Positions 25,549-37,959 of a stretch of 64,000 bases of DNA are shown one piece after another. The position numbers were made by a program, and so were the translations under genes. The notes under the pieces are model-generated. The model was not told the origin of the DNA and made no database searches. It saw only the letters and a list, made by a program, of their open reading frames with translations. Position 1 is the stretch's first letter, and each line of letters starts with the position of its first letter. The DNA comes from Tetrapyrgos nigripes (taxonomy: Eukaryota > Basidiomycota > Agaricomycetes > Agaricales > Campanellaceae), in the NCBI GenBank assembly GCA_013368315.1, contig JAACJM010000040.1:458518-522517 (forward strand), in the 5' to 3' direction.

Positions 25549-26506
25549 TGTGAAACTATAATGACGGAGTAATGTACATACATGTGTATTTTACTGTCGC
25601 TTCGTTATCTCGCAGATTATAGATATCTAATGACATTATTGCATACAAGTTGCCAGACTAGGAAACGACATGCTGCTGCGTGCGATGCAGTCCCAAAGAT
25701 CAAAGCGCATTGAGTTCTTACTTGATGTTCTTACTCATGTATCTACAAGGCGCCCAGTCACCCACGAAATGAGGTCGACGACGGGCACTCGTTCAGAGGT
25801 TTCGGACCACCCCCAGAAGTCACCATTTGTCCTGTCTTGAACCATACCCGTATCGCCTCGGGACACTACTGACAACGACAGTTAAGTATCCGGTCTCTAG
25901 ACACGCAACTCACAACACGCGAGATGATGCTGGATATGCGTATATACTCAACATTGTCCAGCATCGATGGTTCGGAATTTTGGAGAGGAAAAAGCAAGTA
26001 CTTACTGGGAATCTTTATGGCTAGGGAAACGTCGGACTCGGGGGAGAATAGAGGATAATGAATTCAAGATAGCTTTCGGCAGCACTGCAGGAACCCAGGA
26101 CATTCTCAAATAGTTGAAGATGGTCGTAGATCTGGAATGCTTTGGAGTTGGAGATGAAATTATCAAAGAACGCGAGGAAATTTGTGAATAGGCTTTTATC
26201 ATTCTTTTATCAACGTTCCTATTCTCTTTTCTGTAGCTATCAGAGTCCATTCATCACTAACAAAAACAAAAACAAAAGCAACGGCTGCACTGTCTTCATA
26301 CTACCGATGTGCCAAGTCTCCAAATCTGCCCTTCATTATCAGACGGACTCGCATCATATTCCCTAATTCTTCTCTTGCCCTCCTCTCATCTTTGAGCACA
26401 CTCAGGCCCACCAAGGACGACATCAACACTGTACTATACCCATGCCTTGTTGATCCTGTTGACTCTCCATGAGTCTAAACGTGACGAAGACCGTTTTGTT
26501 ATGATA
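25549..26506. other. Conserved spacer C1 between P1 and N1
   Basis: Lies between the convergent ends of P1 and N1 and recurs at 37960-38883 and 45306-46147. A minus-strand frame at 26021-26191 (LFTNFLAFFDN... to SPSPTFP-stop) is kept open in all three copies. A conserved donor-like gtaagta lies just beyond it, at about 26000 on the minus strand. Plus-strand frames differ between copies by frameshifts, so plus-strand coding is unlikely. Confidence 0.55.
26021..26191 (-). other. Candidate minus-strand exon in C1
   Basis: Open frame of 56 codons reading LFTNFLAFFDNFISNSKAF, then IYDHLQLFENVLGSCSAAESY, to PSPTFP and a TAG. Copies in C2 and C3 keep the frame and the C2 copy differs by an in-frame 3-nt insertion, as expected of coding DNA. 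It may be an alternative last exon of the NACHT gene or part of a small separate gene. No start or acceptor could be fixed. Confidence 0.35.
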
Positions 26507-29262
26507 TCATGATTCATGTCCTCTATGTCGTCTCTGTCTGTCATCCATACAGCCCAGAATCCTCTGGCGCCGAAGGTAGAAAGCCAAATTCGCATCACTA
26601 AGTTCATGAGACTGCTTGGAACACCGCTGAATTGTGACTTCCATTGGGATGTCCCTCTGGTCATCTGGAAAGTCCTACACTCGTTATATTAGCCAGGCGA
26701 CCTACATAGCATATAGATAGAGCACTGCGGTACTTACTTGCAGCCAAAGAAGGACCTTACGCAACTCTAATGTTCCATTTAAATATGGGATTGTCTTTTT
26801 CAGCTCGTGTTGAAGTTCCATGCCAAGAGGAGAGTAGTAAAGTAGTTCAGACATTCTTGACTGAGCATAGATGTAACCACATTTCAAGCTGAAGGACAGG
26901 CCCCAATGATCTTTGATCCAGGGACCGTATCTGATAGTCCTCAGGCAATAATTGGCTAGTCTTCTATACCCTCTCTCGAAATTGATGAAATGCCATACGG
27001 GGTTGGAAGAAGCTCTGGAATAGGAATGTGAATGGAGGCGAGGGTCAAGACATAGGAAAATCTCCCTCATGGACAGGAAAGAGATGGTGCAGCCAAGACT
27101 GACTAGGATGTCAATGCTCCTGGGAGTGTTATGAGGAAAAATTGCATCGAGAGGTGCATAATGGCAATCCATTGCGAGAGCAAAGAGTAATTCAAGGTCT
27201 GATAAAAATTTCTTGGATAATTCTCTTCCATCTGTGCCAGCGACATAGATACCGAGTTGAAGAGAATCTGACAAGGTCTTGATCTGATGTGACTTTAAAA
27301 CCTGAAATAGCTCCATTAGCTTTGGGAAAAGGTAAGTTTGCCCTGACTCACTTTGGCATACTTCTGAAAAACTGGAATAGACTGGGAGACATAGTGGGGC
27401 GTGTTGTGAGACCAGTATTCCGAAGACCGTGTTATCAAATACAATTCAATCATGTCACAGAAATTGAAGCACCGCAGCTCGGTGACTAGATCACTCGTAC
27501 TTTTCGCAAGATGTATGTGCTTCAAGCAATTATACATGGCATAGCTTCGCAATCTGTAAAGTCACAGTGTGTGAAAATATCAGTGAAAGAGACTGCCGGT
27601 TCCTAGGAATGATACCTACAAGGGAGACGAATCGTTGATTATCTTCATACAGACCCGTGCCAATTGCTCGTGAAATAGTGCTTTATCGATGAAATATTCA
27701 CCTGAACGACGTGCATCGAACAAAAAATCCCGAAATGATTTATGGCGGAACTTGACAATTCCGCTGTCAATCTGCAAGACCGAGTGCATTCCTCGCAGGG
27801 ATACCGTGACTGCTCCGGTGGGCAGCGAAAGCAGCTGTTCCACTATGTCAATCACCTTCCGGTCATCGATGCGATGACGACAGAACTTAGAAAGCTCCAA
27901 TTCCCTCCATCGCTCTGAACGGACATCCTCGATTACACACATTGTCCCTAGGATTTGTATGACCCTGGCCTTGTTACGATTGGACGATAATATTTGCCGA
28001 TAGAGGACATCAAGCTCAGAGAAGGCATCAGGATCACCCAAAGGCAGACCAAGCACCGACTCCAGTTGCTCTACAGGAAGGGAGTACTCTTCCCCAACAT
28101 ACTTGAGGACTGTTGAGGCGTAAATAAACTGGCCTGAAGCTCGCTGGACGAGTTCATGAATAATGCCATATGAAGGCCAAGGAAGAGTGATATGAGCCAT
28201 TACGTCGGAGTGAGATTTCTCCGCAATGGCTTTGAAACCATCGCGAAGATAGACCTCGATGTCCCGTGAAGTGAAGTAATCATCACTGAGATCCGTACGA
28301 GCCGTGATACCACAGTGGGGAAGTTGACTAAAGAAGTCTCGAATCACTGGTTCTGGCCGGCTGGCAATGAGGAAACGAAGAGGCGTCTGGTCTCTTCCGC
28401 CAAAGAGTGTGTTCAGGACTCTCCGTTGGGAATCGCTACCCAAACATTCGTCAAGACCATCTATGATCATAACTCTTGGCAGCGTCTCCCAGCTTTCCTT
28501 TGGAATCGCTTTGAAGGGTTCGATGACGAGTTGTTGGAACTGCTTTTCGATGGCGGATTTAAGGATGGTAGGCCGTGTTTTGACAGCAGAATCGATAGCA
28601 GCTCGCAGCTGGGAGTTTCCGCACCAGTCGGCGAGACAACATGAAATGACCATAATCAGGGACCTTGGATTATTTCTGAAGGGGTCTGAGCGAGAGAAAA
28701 AGAAGCTGGCTGCCAAATGATTGCCTTGCTCTCTCTCCGCCAAAGTCTGAGCAATGGCAGACTTTCCTGCACCTGCTGGACCATATACCCAATGAACTTT
28801 GGTCTCTGCCTCTGCACCCCTTATCCAAGAAGAGATATCCGATAAGACGGCCTTTCGCGTTTTGGGATGGCATTTGGGAGGTGGATAACGAGTTTCGGAA
28901 TCATGGAACGCGCCAACGTGAGCGATAGCCTGGTATAAGAGCTTTAAACCTAAAAGAGGAGCCACAACATGAGGATGTATGGTTTAGAGAAGAAGTAATG
29001 ACTTACCGGCTTCTGAGTCTTCAGCGGGGGTGTTGATTTGATCACCTCCAACAACATTTATGAGAGAATGGGAGAACAAGTTGTGGTGCGAATTAGCAAA
29101 GAGAGCTGCAGTAGTTAGGCGTTGGTTGGAGCTCTGCAGTCGTCGTGGCCGAACTTGTCTTCTAGTTCTGCTGTGATCCCAATCTTCTGGATCGACACGA
29201 CGTGATTGCGATTGCCTAGCCAGGTGCTCTCCTCGCCACGCTTCACTAGAGCTGCCTGCCAT
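26507..29262 (-). CDS. NACHT-domain NTPase, copy N1 (NLR-like)
   Basis: STAND-class ATPase of the fungal NLR-like group (annotated elsewhere as NACHT or nephrocystin-3-like). Five exons (29262-29007, 28949-27620, 27553-27352, 27301-26738, 26674-26507) sum to 2520 nt, giving an intact 839-residue protein. The first 85 residues are polar and end with the short motif INVVGGDQINT, of a type often found before NACHT in mushrooms. Walker A is YGPAGAGKSAIAQTLAE near residue 142. Walker B is VMIIDGLDECLG and the sensor-like strand is RFLIASRPEPVI. A winged-helix-like tail contains FRHKSFRDFLFDARRSGEYF. I see no WD40, ankyrin or TPR repeats. The single P-loop unit distinguishes it from N2 and N3. The function is inferred as non-self recognition or programmed-death signalling, the partner is unknown. 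Confidence 0.88.
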
Positions 29263-29744
29263 CGATATCGACTGTTAGTCTGCCGGCGACAGCTATCACC
29301 AGAGTCGAGAAGTAGATGAGGACACGAGGCCAACACGAGGCCTAGGGCTGGTTGGCTAAAAAGGCATCCAGAGTGCTAATGTGATTATACCGGTTGCTTG
29401 CAAAGAGTGTGACTGCTACGATACCCGTTCAAAGGATTGTACATAGCCGCTGGAGGAGTTGCTTGGTTGCAGTGGACTGCAGTCATGATTAAGTCATGGA
29501 AAGGGCTCTTGTCTTTGGACAACTTTGTCCAATGCACATAGTACGGTTTGGAGCAACCTGAACAGAACTTGAATTGGACGCGTCGAAGAAACGCGCATTT
29601 ATCATTTCGGGTCGGGAGAAGGATTGGACTTTCTGTAAACCAGAGTCACCTGAGTGAATTGGTGATTCTGGACGACGGAGGTAGGCTCGTTCATGATGCA
29701 GGTAGTATGATAGTTGTGGTAAGAGTTTTGCATGTATTGGTAGG
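29263..29744. promoter_or_regulatory. Divergent intergenic region N1/P2
   Basis: Separates the minus-strand NACHT start from the plus-strand peroxin fragment, so it probably acts as a shared promoter. It matches 41718-41996 between N2 and P4 but is about 170 bp longer. The extra part starts with another boxed word (acgcgtcgaagaaacgcgc, 29578-29596), so the P-proximal border looks duplicated. Confidence 0.6.
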
Positions 29745-29763
29745 ACGCGTCGAAGAAACGCGT
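29745..29763. promoter_or_regulatory. Paired ACGCGT boxes before P2
   Basis: Exact copy of the boxed word seen before P1, 10 bp upstream of the ATG at 29774. A near copy lies at 29578-29596. Confidence 0.45.
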
Positions 29764-29773
29764 ATTAACTAAT

Positions 29774-30684
29774 CATGGCCACCCTTTCGTATGTGCGAAT
29801 ACCATCTACTGCAAAGAGACAAGACGCAAAGAGACAACGAACGTCCTTGCCATCCAATCCACCCGCATCTCTCCCAACTTCATTTGCCATCCTTCCCTAA
29901 CTCTTGATGCAGGCTACAACCCTCGTCGCAAACGCACCAAAGCCGTTTTGTTATCCAACAAGGACCCTCTTTCCATCCAAATTACTACCATCAACTTTAA
30001 ACGCTTCGTAGATCGCGTAGGGGGGTTGTTTTGGTTTCAAGACACAGCAGAAGAGTTGGTGACATGACTACTGCGCTGCTCTGTCTATGCGTTCATATGC
30101 ACCTTTCCACAAGTCTTGTTTGTTCTGCCATTGGTGGTACTGGCGTGCATTATGCTTTCTACCGCCCACATCCCCCGACGTCGTCTACCACCTCCAGCAG
30201 TGTCGTTTGCTCCTCCGTCTACCACTCAAGACACTTCTCTTCCACCCGTAGAAGATAGTGTAGACTATCAAGGAAATCTCCAAGCTATACAGAATCTCAT
30301 GGGTTTACACGCTGATACCCATGCAGCCATTACTCCCATACTATCCCCACTGTCTCTATCCTCTCCTGCATCCACAACAGTCCTCACCATCCTAACTCTC
30401 CTCATATCTTCAATCCTATTCCTCTCTCCGTTCATACCAACCCGACTAATCGCCTTTTTTGCGGTTGCATTACCCGTATTATCATCCAACCCACATTTAT
30501 CCTTACTATTTCTTCAACTTCAGCATCACGTCGCTTCCAGCCTTCGTCCCAATTATCTCTGGTCATGGTCCCCCTCACCAACGCCCACACTAACCCTCCC
30601 AATTCCCCGTCCTCTCTCATTCTTCTTCCCAAATCGTTCACTTCCGCTTAAACCCGTCCCTCTGACCCCGAGGTCTTTCTTCCC
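29774..30684 (+). pseudogene. Pex24-type peroxin 5' fragment, copy P2
   Basis: Holds only the N-terminal membrane half of the peroxin. It is the copy that best keeps the phrase GGLFWFQDTAEELVT, but a TGA follows at once because the bases that encode the next Trp-Lys-Lys segment in P1 are missing. The membrane region from YAFICTFPQVLFVLPLVV to PLKPVPLTPRSFFP is open. At 30684 the sequence switches abruptly to the inside of the SNF2 gene, so the whole dysferlin-like half is absent. A chimeric frame (30116-30898) crosses the junction but reads the SNF2 part out of its proper frame. Confidence 0.87.
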
Positions 30685-33600
30685 GAGTCTGACGATTCGG
30701 ATTATGACGAACCAGGGAGGACGACGAAAAGTATGTCGTCGTCGTTTCTTTGTTAGCGAATCATCTGACAATAATTTAGCCTTGCGCGGCCCACAGATAG
30801 AGGTTTACCCAAACCTCTTAGCAAAGTATTTCGGTAAGGCCAGACTCATTTCCATTGGGAAGAAGAGTAACGGAATTTATACGCAGGTCGATCAGTGATT
30901 CCTACTCAGGCTGATGATGGAGAAGAAGGCGACGATGAGATGGAGGTAGATGATGATGATGATGACGACGACGAACCCATCGTCGGGAGTGACGACGTGG
31001 AAGTAAGAGAAGAGGATCGCCCCGCGACCTCAAAAACGCTGCTTGTACTCATGCAACAACGAACGGAACACGCCAAGTCGAAGCAGACCTCTAATGCTCA
31101 ATCTGCTGCTGCTGAAGACTCAGTCACAGGTGACGATTCCATAAAAACCATTACCTGCAGTTATCTTAACTATACGCCTGTAGAATCTGACTCTGCGCCC
31201 CAGGTCAACGACAATTCGGTTACTCAACCTTCGTCCGACACGTCGGTGATGGAGCCAGAAACAGATGAGGAGAATTGGAGAACAGTCAAGAAGGCTCCTC
31301 AAAATGACGAGGACTCAGTGACTGAATCCGAATCCGACCCGGAAGATTTCTTGGTGTGCCTTTTTTCAATACCTCTGTTGTCCTAGACTCATTTCAGCCT
31401 TTTCATCTGTGTAGCCGACCAAGCCTGGATTCCCATTATCTCCTGGCCAAAAGCCGCTCAGATCAATGATTTTGGACGAAGTATTGAACATCCGAGTGCC
31501 GGGTTCCATCAACACTTACCTTAGAGACTATCAGCGGGAAGGAGTGAAGTTCTTTATGAAAGATATAAGGAAGGCAGGGGAAGTCTCCTCGGAGACGATA
31601 TGGGCCTTGTGAGTATTTCTTGCTCTGATAATTTGCAGGGAAAACCATCCAGATCATTTCGTTCCTATCTGCCATTATGAAGAAAACGGGCACCTCTTCG
31701 GACGAGAATCGACGACACGACAAGGTCTCCCAACTCATGGACGGGAAAGATTGGAAGAAGAACAGATCATTACCTCCTGCCAACGAGTTTTGGCCCACAT
31801 GCCTCATCATAGCGCCTAGTAGCGTAGTGGGAAACTGGGAAAGAGAATTTGCCACAGTGAGTCTCTAATGTAACCTGCGGCGTTCTTTTTTCTGACGTTC
31901 TGTAGTGGGGCTATTTCGAGATTGGATGCTACATTGGTCCACCCAAGAGCGAGAAGTGGTGCTCAAAGACTTTCGCTACGGCAGGCTAGATGTTGGTACG
32001 TCCTGACATCATCTATTCTATGTTACCCATTTTTACATGAGCACAGTTATCACTAGCTTTGATCTGGCGGCTCGAGATATTGAGCAACTCTGTGACCTTC
32101 ATTGGTCATGTATCATTATTGATGAAGTACATCGCATAAAGAATGATAAAAGCAAAGGAGCCCAGGCCTTTTCAAAGTTTACTTGTTTGCGTCGCTATGG
32201 CCTGACTGGAACCGCCATTCAAAATTCGTATGACGAATTATGGGCGATTGCAAATTGGACCACTCCAGGTCTCTTGTGCCGAGGAAAAGAGTGGAAGCAA
32301 TTTGTATCGAAACCTCTACGCGTAGGGCAATCCTCCAAAGCTTCCGAGGACCAGAGGTCTAAGGTATTGGTAAGGCATCTTGTATATGCCCTCGATTCTC
32401 TGCTCACGACGTTGTAGCACATTGCATCCACTTTACAAAAGGAAATTCTGCCGGTCTTTTTCTTGCGTAGGTAAGGACTTGTGTTTTGCGAGCGAATGGC
32501 CGAGCACTGATCCACATACATCTGTCAGGACCAAGGACCTTATTAAAGATCAGGTAGTTATAATCGGTCGGTCTTATCTGCGCACTATGCTCACAACGCA
32601 AGTAGCTTCCTCAGAAAATTGATCAGATCGTCTTTTGTCCCTTGGCAAAGAAACAGCGTAGCGCATACAAGCGTATCCTGCAGATTCCAGAGGTCTTGGA
32701 ATTGATTGCTAAAGATGATCCTTGCGAATGCGGCTCTGGGAAAAAGTATGCTAGCTCAACTGATGTTCTATTCGATACGCTGAACTCTTTTCTAGGAGGA
32801 AGAAGTGCTGTTCTCCCTGGAGGAAGGATATTGATGGCGCGGCACTTTTACGATATATGTCTATACTCCTTCAGCTGTCGAACCATCTAGCGTTGATCCT
32901 GCCAGGTTTGTGCGACCTCCTTCCGAGATTACGCTAGCTGACCCCATATCTGTTTAGGAGCCCCGACAGACACCGACGAACAGGTAAATGTTAGCACCAA
33001 TCGCATACTAAAAGTAGCTGACAGCTTCGAAATGCAGCATGAACGATATCGGGCTTTGGCTAGAGACATCTTTCCCAAGGGTCCCCCAGTATATGGGACG
33101 GCTGTTTTAGCTCCCGACTTTTGTGGAAAGTGGACGGTTGGTCTCCTGTCTATCTCTTTTAAGTTTCTGGAGCTGAACGGCTTCATAGGTTCTGGACTCT
33201 CTTCTGCACGAGTGGCGCCAAGATCGCAGCAACAAAGTACTGATTTTCTCAAAGTCCGTGAAGCTTCTCAACATGCTCGAATTTCACATTCAGAAATGTA
33301 AGTCTCAGTAAAGACCTGTAGACACCAGGGCTAATAGATCACCTTGTAGCCTTCCGAAATGTCAGGTTGGACGGCGCCACTCCCCAACATCAAAGTGCGT
33401 TTTTCTCCTTCAGGAAGATGGCCTATCTAAATTTTGTATAGGAATGGCACTCGTTGATAAATTCCAGACTGACCCGGAAGTTTTCATATTCCTTATCTCG
33501 ACTCTTGCCGGTGGGACAGGGCTGAATCTCACCAGTGAGCCATCTATTTGGTTTTTCTATAGCTCGTTTAACATCATCGCCCCGCAGGTGCCAACAAAGT

Positions 33601-34963
33601 CGTAGTCTTTGGTCAGTATCTTCTATTCTTGACGTGTCCAAGGAGCTAACGTTCTGTGTCGTCTAGATCCTCACTGGAGTAAGTCATCGTTGTCTTTGGT
33701 TGCACTTTCACTGACTGTATAACAGATCCTGCGCACGACCTGCAAGCCATGGACAGAGCCTTCCGCATTGGTCAAACCCGAGATGTGCACGTCTTTCGTC
33801 TATTGGGCGCAGGTGCCCTTGAAGAGCTTATCTATGCCCGTCAAATATACAAGCAGCAGCAGATGGCGATTGGTTACAATGCCAGTTTTCAGACAAGGTG
33901 TGTGTGCATGCTGCTGTTTTTTTTGTTTGAGCTTTCAATCAACCTGTGTCAACCTTTTATTGCAGGTACTTTGAAGGTGTTCAAAATGACCCGACGAGAA
34001 AAGGAGAACTATTTGGGATCCAGAACATTCTCAAGCTCCACGAAGGCATGGCGACGAAGGAAGCGGTGGGTAGCCATGATGCAATCCTAATGGGTTGACT
34101 GACAACTTTGTAGATTGAGAAAGCTCAAACGTCCGAACTGACTTGGGCACTGTCCAACATGACCGCCGGTTCCTCGTACAAGGGCGACCAGCTCGCGGAG
34201 CCGGATAGCAAGAGTGGAGACGACGTAGGCCGGTTTCTTATCATTGGCAGAGACGTTACTGACATTTCTGGGGCTTTCAGATGCTTGGACTGCAAGCTCT
34301 GATGTTTGATGACGATGTGCCTCAAGCCGAAAACGAGCGAGAAAGCGAGGTTTATAAAGTCTTGAATTCGATGTACACCCATAGGAACGATGCTCTTATC
34401 GCCCCTAGTCGTGTTGAGGCTGAGCGAGCAAAGGCGATACGACTCAAGGTTAGTTTTTACTCGCTTCAATGCATGAATTTGCTGCAGCGATAACTGACAC
34501 ATTCCCGTGACTACTACAGAACAAGGGCCCACCAAGACAGAGAGCTCGCAAGTCTGATAATGCAGCCAACACGTCCATATCCTCAGAGCCCAATGAAAGT
34601 CCTCATGTGTGGCCTCCCGTCAGGTCACATCATAAACGGAAGAAGCCCGATCCAGAACAACTGTGCGTTTGACTTTTCTCTTCTCTTCTTTACGCTGATG
34701 CTACCCGTCCTGTAGAATGCGAGCACGTCTAAGAGCCCTGATCAAGCTACGCAGGATCAAAAGTGAAGCGGATTTACCTAGGGTTGCGCAAGAGTTGTGA
34801 GTGTCAATCACGATATATATGGTTCAAGATGGATGCTCATGTTGAAGACAGTGCACAACACTCTCCGAAGGAGCAAGAGGAGATGATTGGTATTTTGGAT
34901 GGCGTTATGAAAGGTCTTGAAGATGAGGGTTCGGAGATGGAGATGGATGAGGACGAAAATTGA
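30685..34963 (+). pseudogene. SNF2/ERCC6L2-like pseudogene, array copy E2
   Basis: Nearly identical to 18343-22691 but without the promoter and the first exons: it starts at ESDDSDYDE, inside exon 4 of E1. Besides the missing start, one base is lost in [10 protein letters not shown] (about 31552, ttctttatg against ttcttttatg in E1), giving an early stop. Another is lost near 31941 (ccacccaagag against ccacgccaagag). One intron is shortened by an internal deletion (about 31627). From about 32000 to the end the exons, cysteine cluster and IGQTRDV region are intact and very similar to E1, so the copy is young. Confidence 0.9.
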
Positions 34964-35421
34964 GTGATGGACCCAACGGTTTCTTTCTTCTTTGGATTTG
35001 GTTTTCTCGATGCTGATTCCTTTTCATGGACCTTGCATTCTTGCTTTTGACTTTTTGCATTGTGCATTTGGCTTGTAAATTATTCATATCATCGTCGTGG
35101 TCCATACGCATATTGTTCTGTTGCATTACCCATGTTGTATTGTTCTTGTCGTACTCTCGATTAATTGTCGTAACATAGTAGCTATATGTATTGCTTCCTC
35201 GCTTTCACTCTTGTCTTTTCGTTGTCCGGTCCATTTTTCACCGTCTAGCGTTAACGAATACGTCGTAACATTAACAACTTTCCGACTTTGAATTCGAACA
35301 TGAGTAGGCCAGCAACCTCAACCGTTACAAAGACTGTTCAAACAGATTCTTGGTCCCGAGACATTCAGACAACGAGGGAAGAGCCGTGCACTTGAGTGCC
35401 ATGAGAGTATAGATTCAACGG
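34964..35421. other. Spacer between E2 and P3
   Basis: Counterpart of 22692-23163 with several small deletions. No gene is visible. Confidence 0.6.
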
Positions 35422-35440
35422 ACGCGTCGAAGAAACGCGT
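35422..35440. promoter_or_regulatory. Paired ACGCGT boxes before P3
   Basis: Same 19-bp word, 11 bp before the ATG at 35452, kept although the gene behind it is badly damaged. Confidence 0.42.
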
Positions 35441-35451
35441 GTTAGCTAATC

Positions 35452-37959
35452 ATGGCTACCATCGACTGCAACAAGACAAGACGCAAAGAGACAACGTCTA
35501 CCCGCATCTCTCCCAACCTCCTTTGCCATTCTTCCCCAGCTCCTCTTATCTTCCTCTGTCCCATCTGAAGATGCAGGCTACAACCCTCGTCGGAAACACT
35601 AACCCTCCCAATTCCCCGTCCTCTCTCGTTCTTCCCAAATCGTTCACTTCCTCTGACCCCAAGGTCTTTCTTCCCTCAACACATTCCCAAAGTTCCTATT
35701 ACACAAATATTCTTCAGGTTGTGTCCAAGACCATTCATCACGGTCAATGTATCTTTACCGAGTTCTCACTTGGGAGCATCGGGGTTGATAAATCACTTCA
35801 AATCTCTCGCTACCCTCGCTCTCTCAACAAATTCACTAACAGATCGAATTCGGAATGCAGAGTTGCGAGAAGTCGAGTTGTGGGAGAATGAGAGGTGTTA
35901 TTCGCAGACGGCGGCGAGGTTTGCTGGTGTGGTTGCAGCTGCGAATGCGGTACAGGACGCCAACGCCACGTCGTCAAGAAAGCGAAGAAAGCGTCTAAAT
36001 CCAACACTAACACCCCAGCGTCCCCCACTTGGATACAGACACGGACACGCAACGCTTTATTGGATACTCTAGCACCATTACCCCCCTTTGCGCTTATACC
36101 CCCGTTGCCGGCTAGTGCGATGGGGGATTTGGTTGAGGAGGGGGTATAGAGGCAACGCTGGAGTTGGAACAGAAAGAGCACAAGGAGAACCAGAACCAGA
36201 AACGTCCATCTCTATCGTTATCAATGTTATCACCTAAACGCGCTTTTTCTTCTTCGTCTTCTTCTCACATAAACCCCGTCCCGTCTTCTTCGTCTTCGGC
36301 CAACCACATAAACTCCATATCCCCAGAAATAACCCAAGCCATTCAAACCTTTAAAAAAGGCTTTAGTAAATCGAATCTTGGAACTGAAAGAGCACCTTGG
36401 ACGAGGGGAAGAGATGGGTTTGGGGGGATTAATCCGTTGGGGGTTGGGTTTGCTTCGGGGAGTGGGTCGGGGAGTGGGGGTACGAGTAATATGAGTATGA
36501 GTGGTGGTATGGGTGGGAGTATGGGTACAAATGCTGTAAGGAGGACGATGTCTGGAGCAGAATATGTGGATGAAGTCAAGGAAAACAGTGGTGGTGGAAG
36601 TGGGTATGAAGCAGGATCAGGACTAGGACCAGCGGCGTTGGGACCAGGGATTATTAGGTGGATTTTTTTCTTTTGCGTTTTTTTTTTTGGGTTTCTTCGG
36701 TCTTCTTTCTTTGTTTTCTCAAGTTTTGAATTCGTTCAGGTTTTTTTGGTTTCGCTTTTTGGCTTCCTTAAAGTGACAATAAACACGTACTGACCAAACC
36801 AACTCTACTTTTTTTCCCTTTCCCTTGGCCCTTTGGCCTCTGTCGTGTCGTGTCTTGTGTCTTGTCTGATCTTACTCAAAACTTGACGTGACACGTTGTT
36901 CACGTCGTCCCCAATACACAATGAACGCACTGGCACTCACATCGCACATCACACATCGTCCCCCGTCCGCCCACAGCACAAGACACAACACACCTCAATC
37001 CTCATCCTTCGTACAGCAGCAACCCAACCTTCTCCCTCGCTCCAGGATGGAAATTCATAGAAACGGAAGATTGGAGGGTTGATTACGATGCTGGGGCTGG
37101 GGGGGTGGGGGCTACGTCTACATTTAAAGAGGATAAAGTGGCTTCGCCTTTGTCCACCGATGCTGAGGATGGGGACGGTGACAGTGAAGAGGATGAGGAA
37201 GGTGGTGGGGATGAAGATGATTTTGAGAACGGGAATGGGAACGGGAGATGGCTCAATATAACGTTCAAAGCTGGAGTACGGAAACGTACCCGACCGATTG
37301 GACCGAGTCACGTCCGCCAAGCCCGACAATCCCAGGAAGAACGACAAGAACAATGGGAACAACAAGAACGTAAATGTAAATTAGAAATATCCTTCTTCAT
37401 CGTATTTGGGGTATCTGTTAATGTTGATGGTTGATGTTGGTTTTTCATTTGGGGGAAGGGGGGGAAGTGGTGTTGGTGGGGTTAACGATGAAGACGAAGA
37501 CCAAGGATGGATGTACGGTGGTGGTGAAGGTGGGTTTTTTTTCTTGATTTTTTTTCTTAATCTTTTTGTGTTTTCTGGTTCGTCTATTTCGACGTATTCG
37601 TTTTCGGGCTCGGGCTTCGTTCCTTTCATTTCTCTCTGCTGCCAGCTGATACGATGGCACTTTTTTACTTGCCATGTTGCACGTTTTATTTTGATTGTCT
37701 TTGATTGTCTGACTCTTTTAACTGACTCTTTACTGTTTCTTCCAATTCGCCATCTATGTCATTTCGTCATTTAATCTCTGTTTTGGGTGCCGACACGACA
37801 CTGACGAATCACCTTTTCCCCCCTCGTTGCCTCGTTTTGAATTATAGATGGTTTCATCTACACAAACGACGCCTGGCAAAATCCTGCTCCTACACCCTAC
37901 CCTGGCTCTGTGACGAGGAGGAGAGGATTTGGTGGGATGAGAGGGAGGGGGGGAAGTGA
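35452..37959 (+). pseudogene. Pex24-type peroxin, copy P3 (broken)
   Basis: The membrane-spanning region is gone: sequence jumps at about 35597 from the N-terminal phrase to TLPIPRP-type sequence, and a further deletion (about 35970) removes the RKLSESFTF segment. The dysferlin-like half is better kept, with SNLGTERAPWTRGRDGFGG, then the exon with GWKFIETEDWRVDYDAG and the acidic stretch, RWLNITFKAGVRKRTRPIG and the last exon beginning DGFIYTNDAWQNP. That exon has a deletion in the VTRRRRWVRR motif that shifts the frame to the end. Splice sites at gatggaaattc and atggtttcatc are still recognisable. Confidence 0.86.

Noticed and set aside
30116..30898. 260-codon frame across the P2/E2 junction as a new fusion gene
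   Set aside because: The SNF2 part is read out of its proper frame and through introns. It is most likely an accident of the junction.
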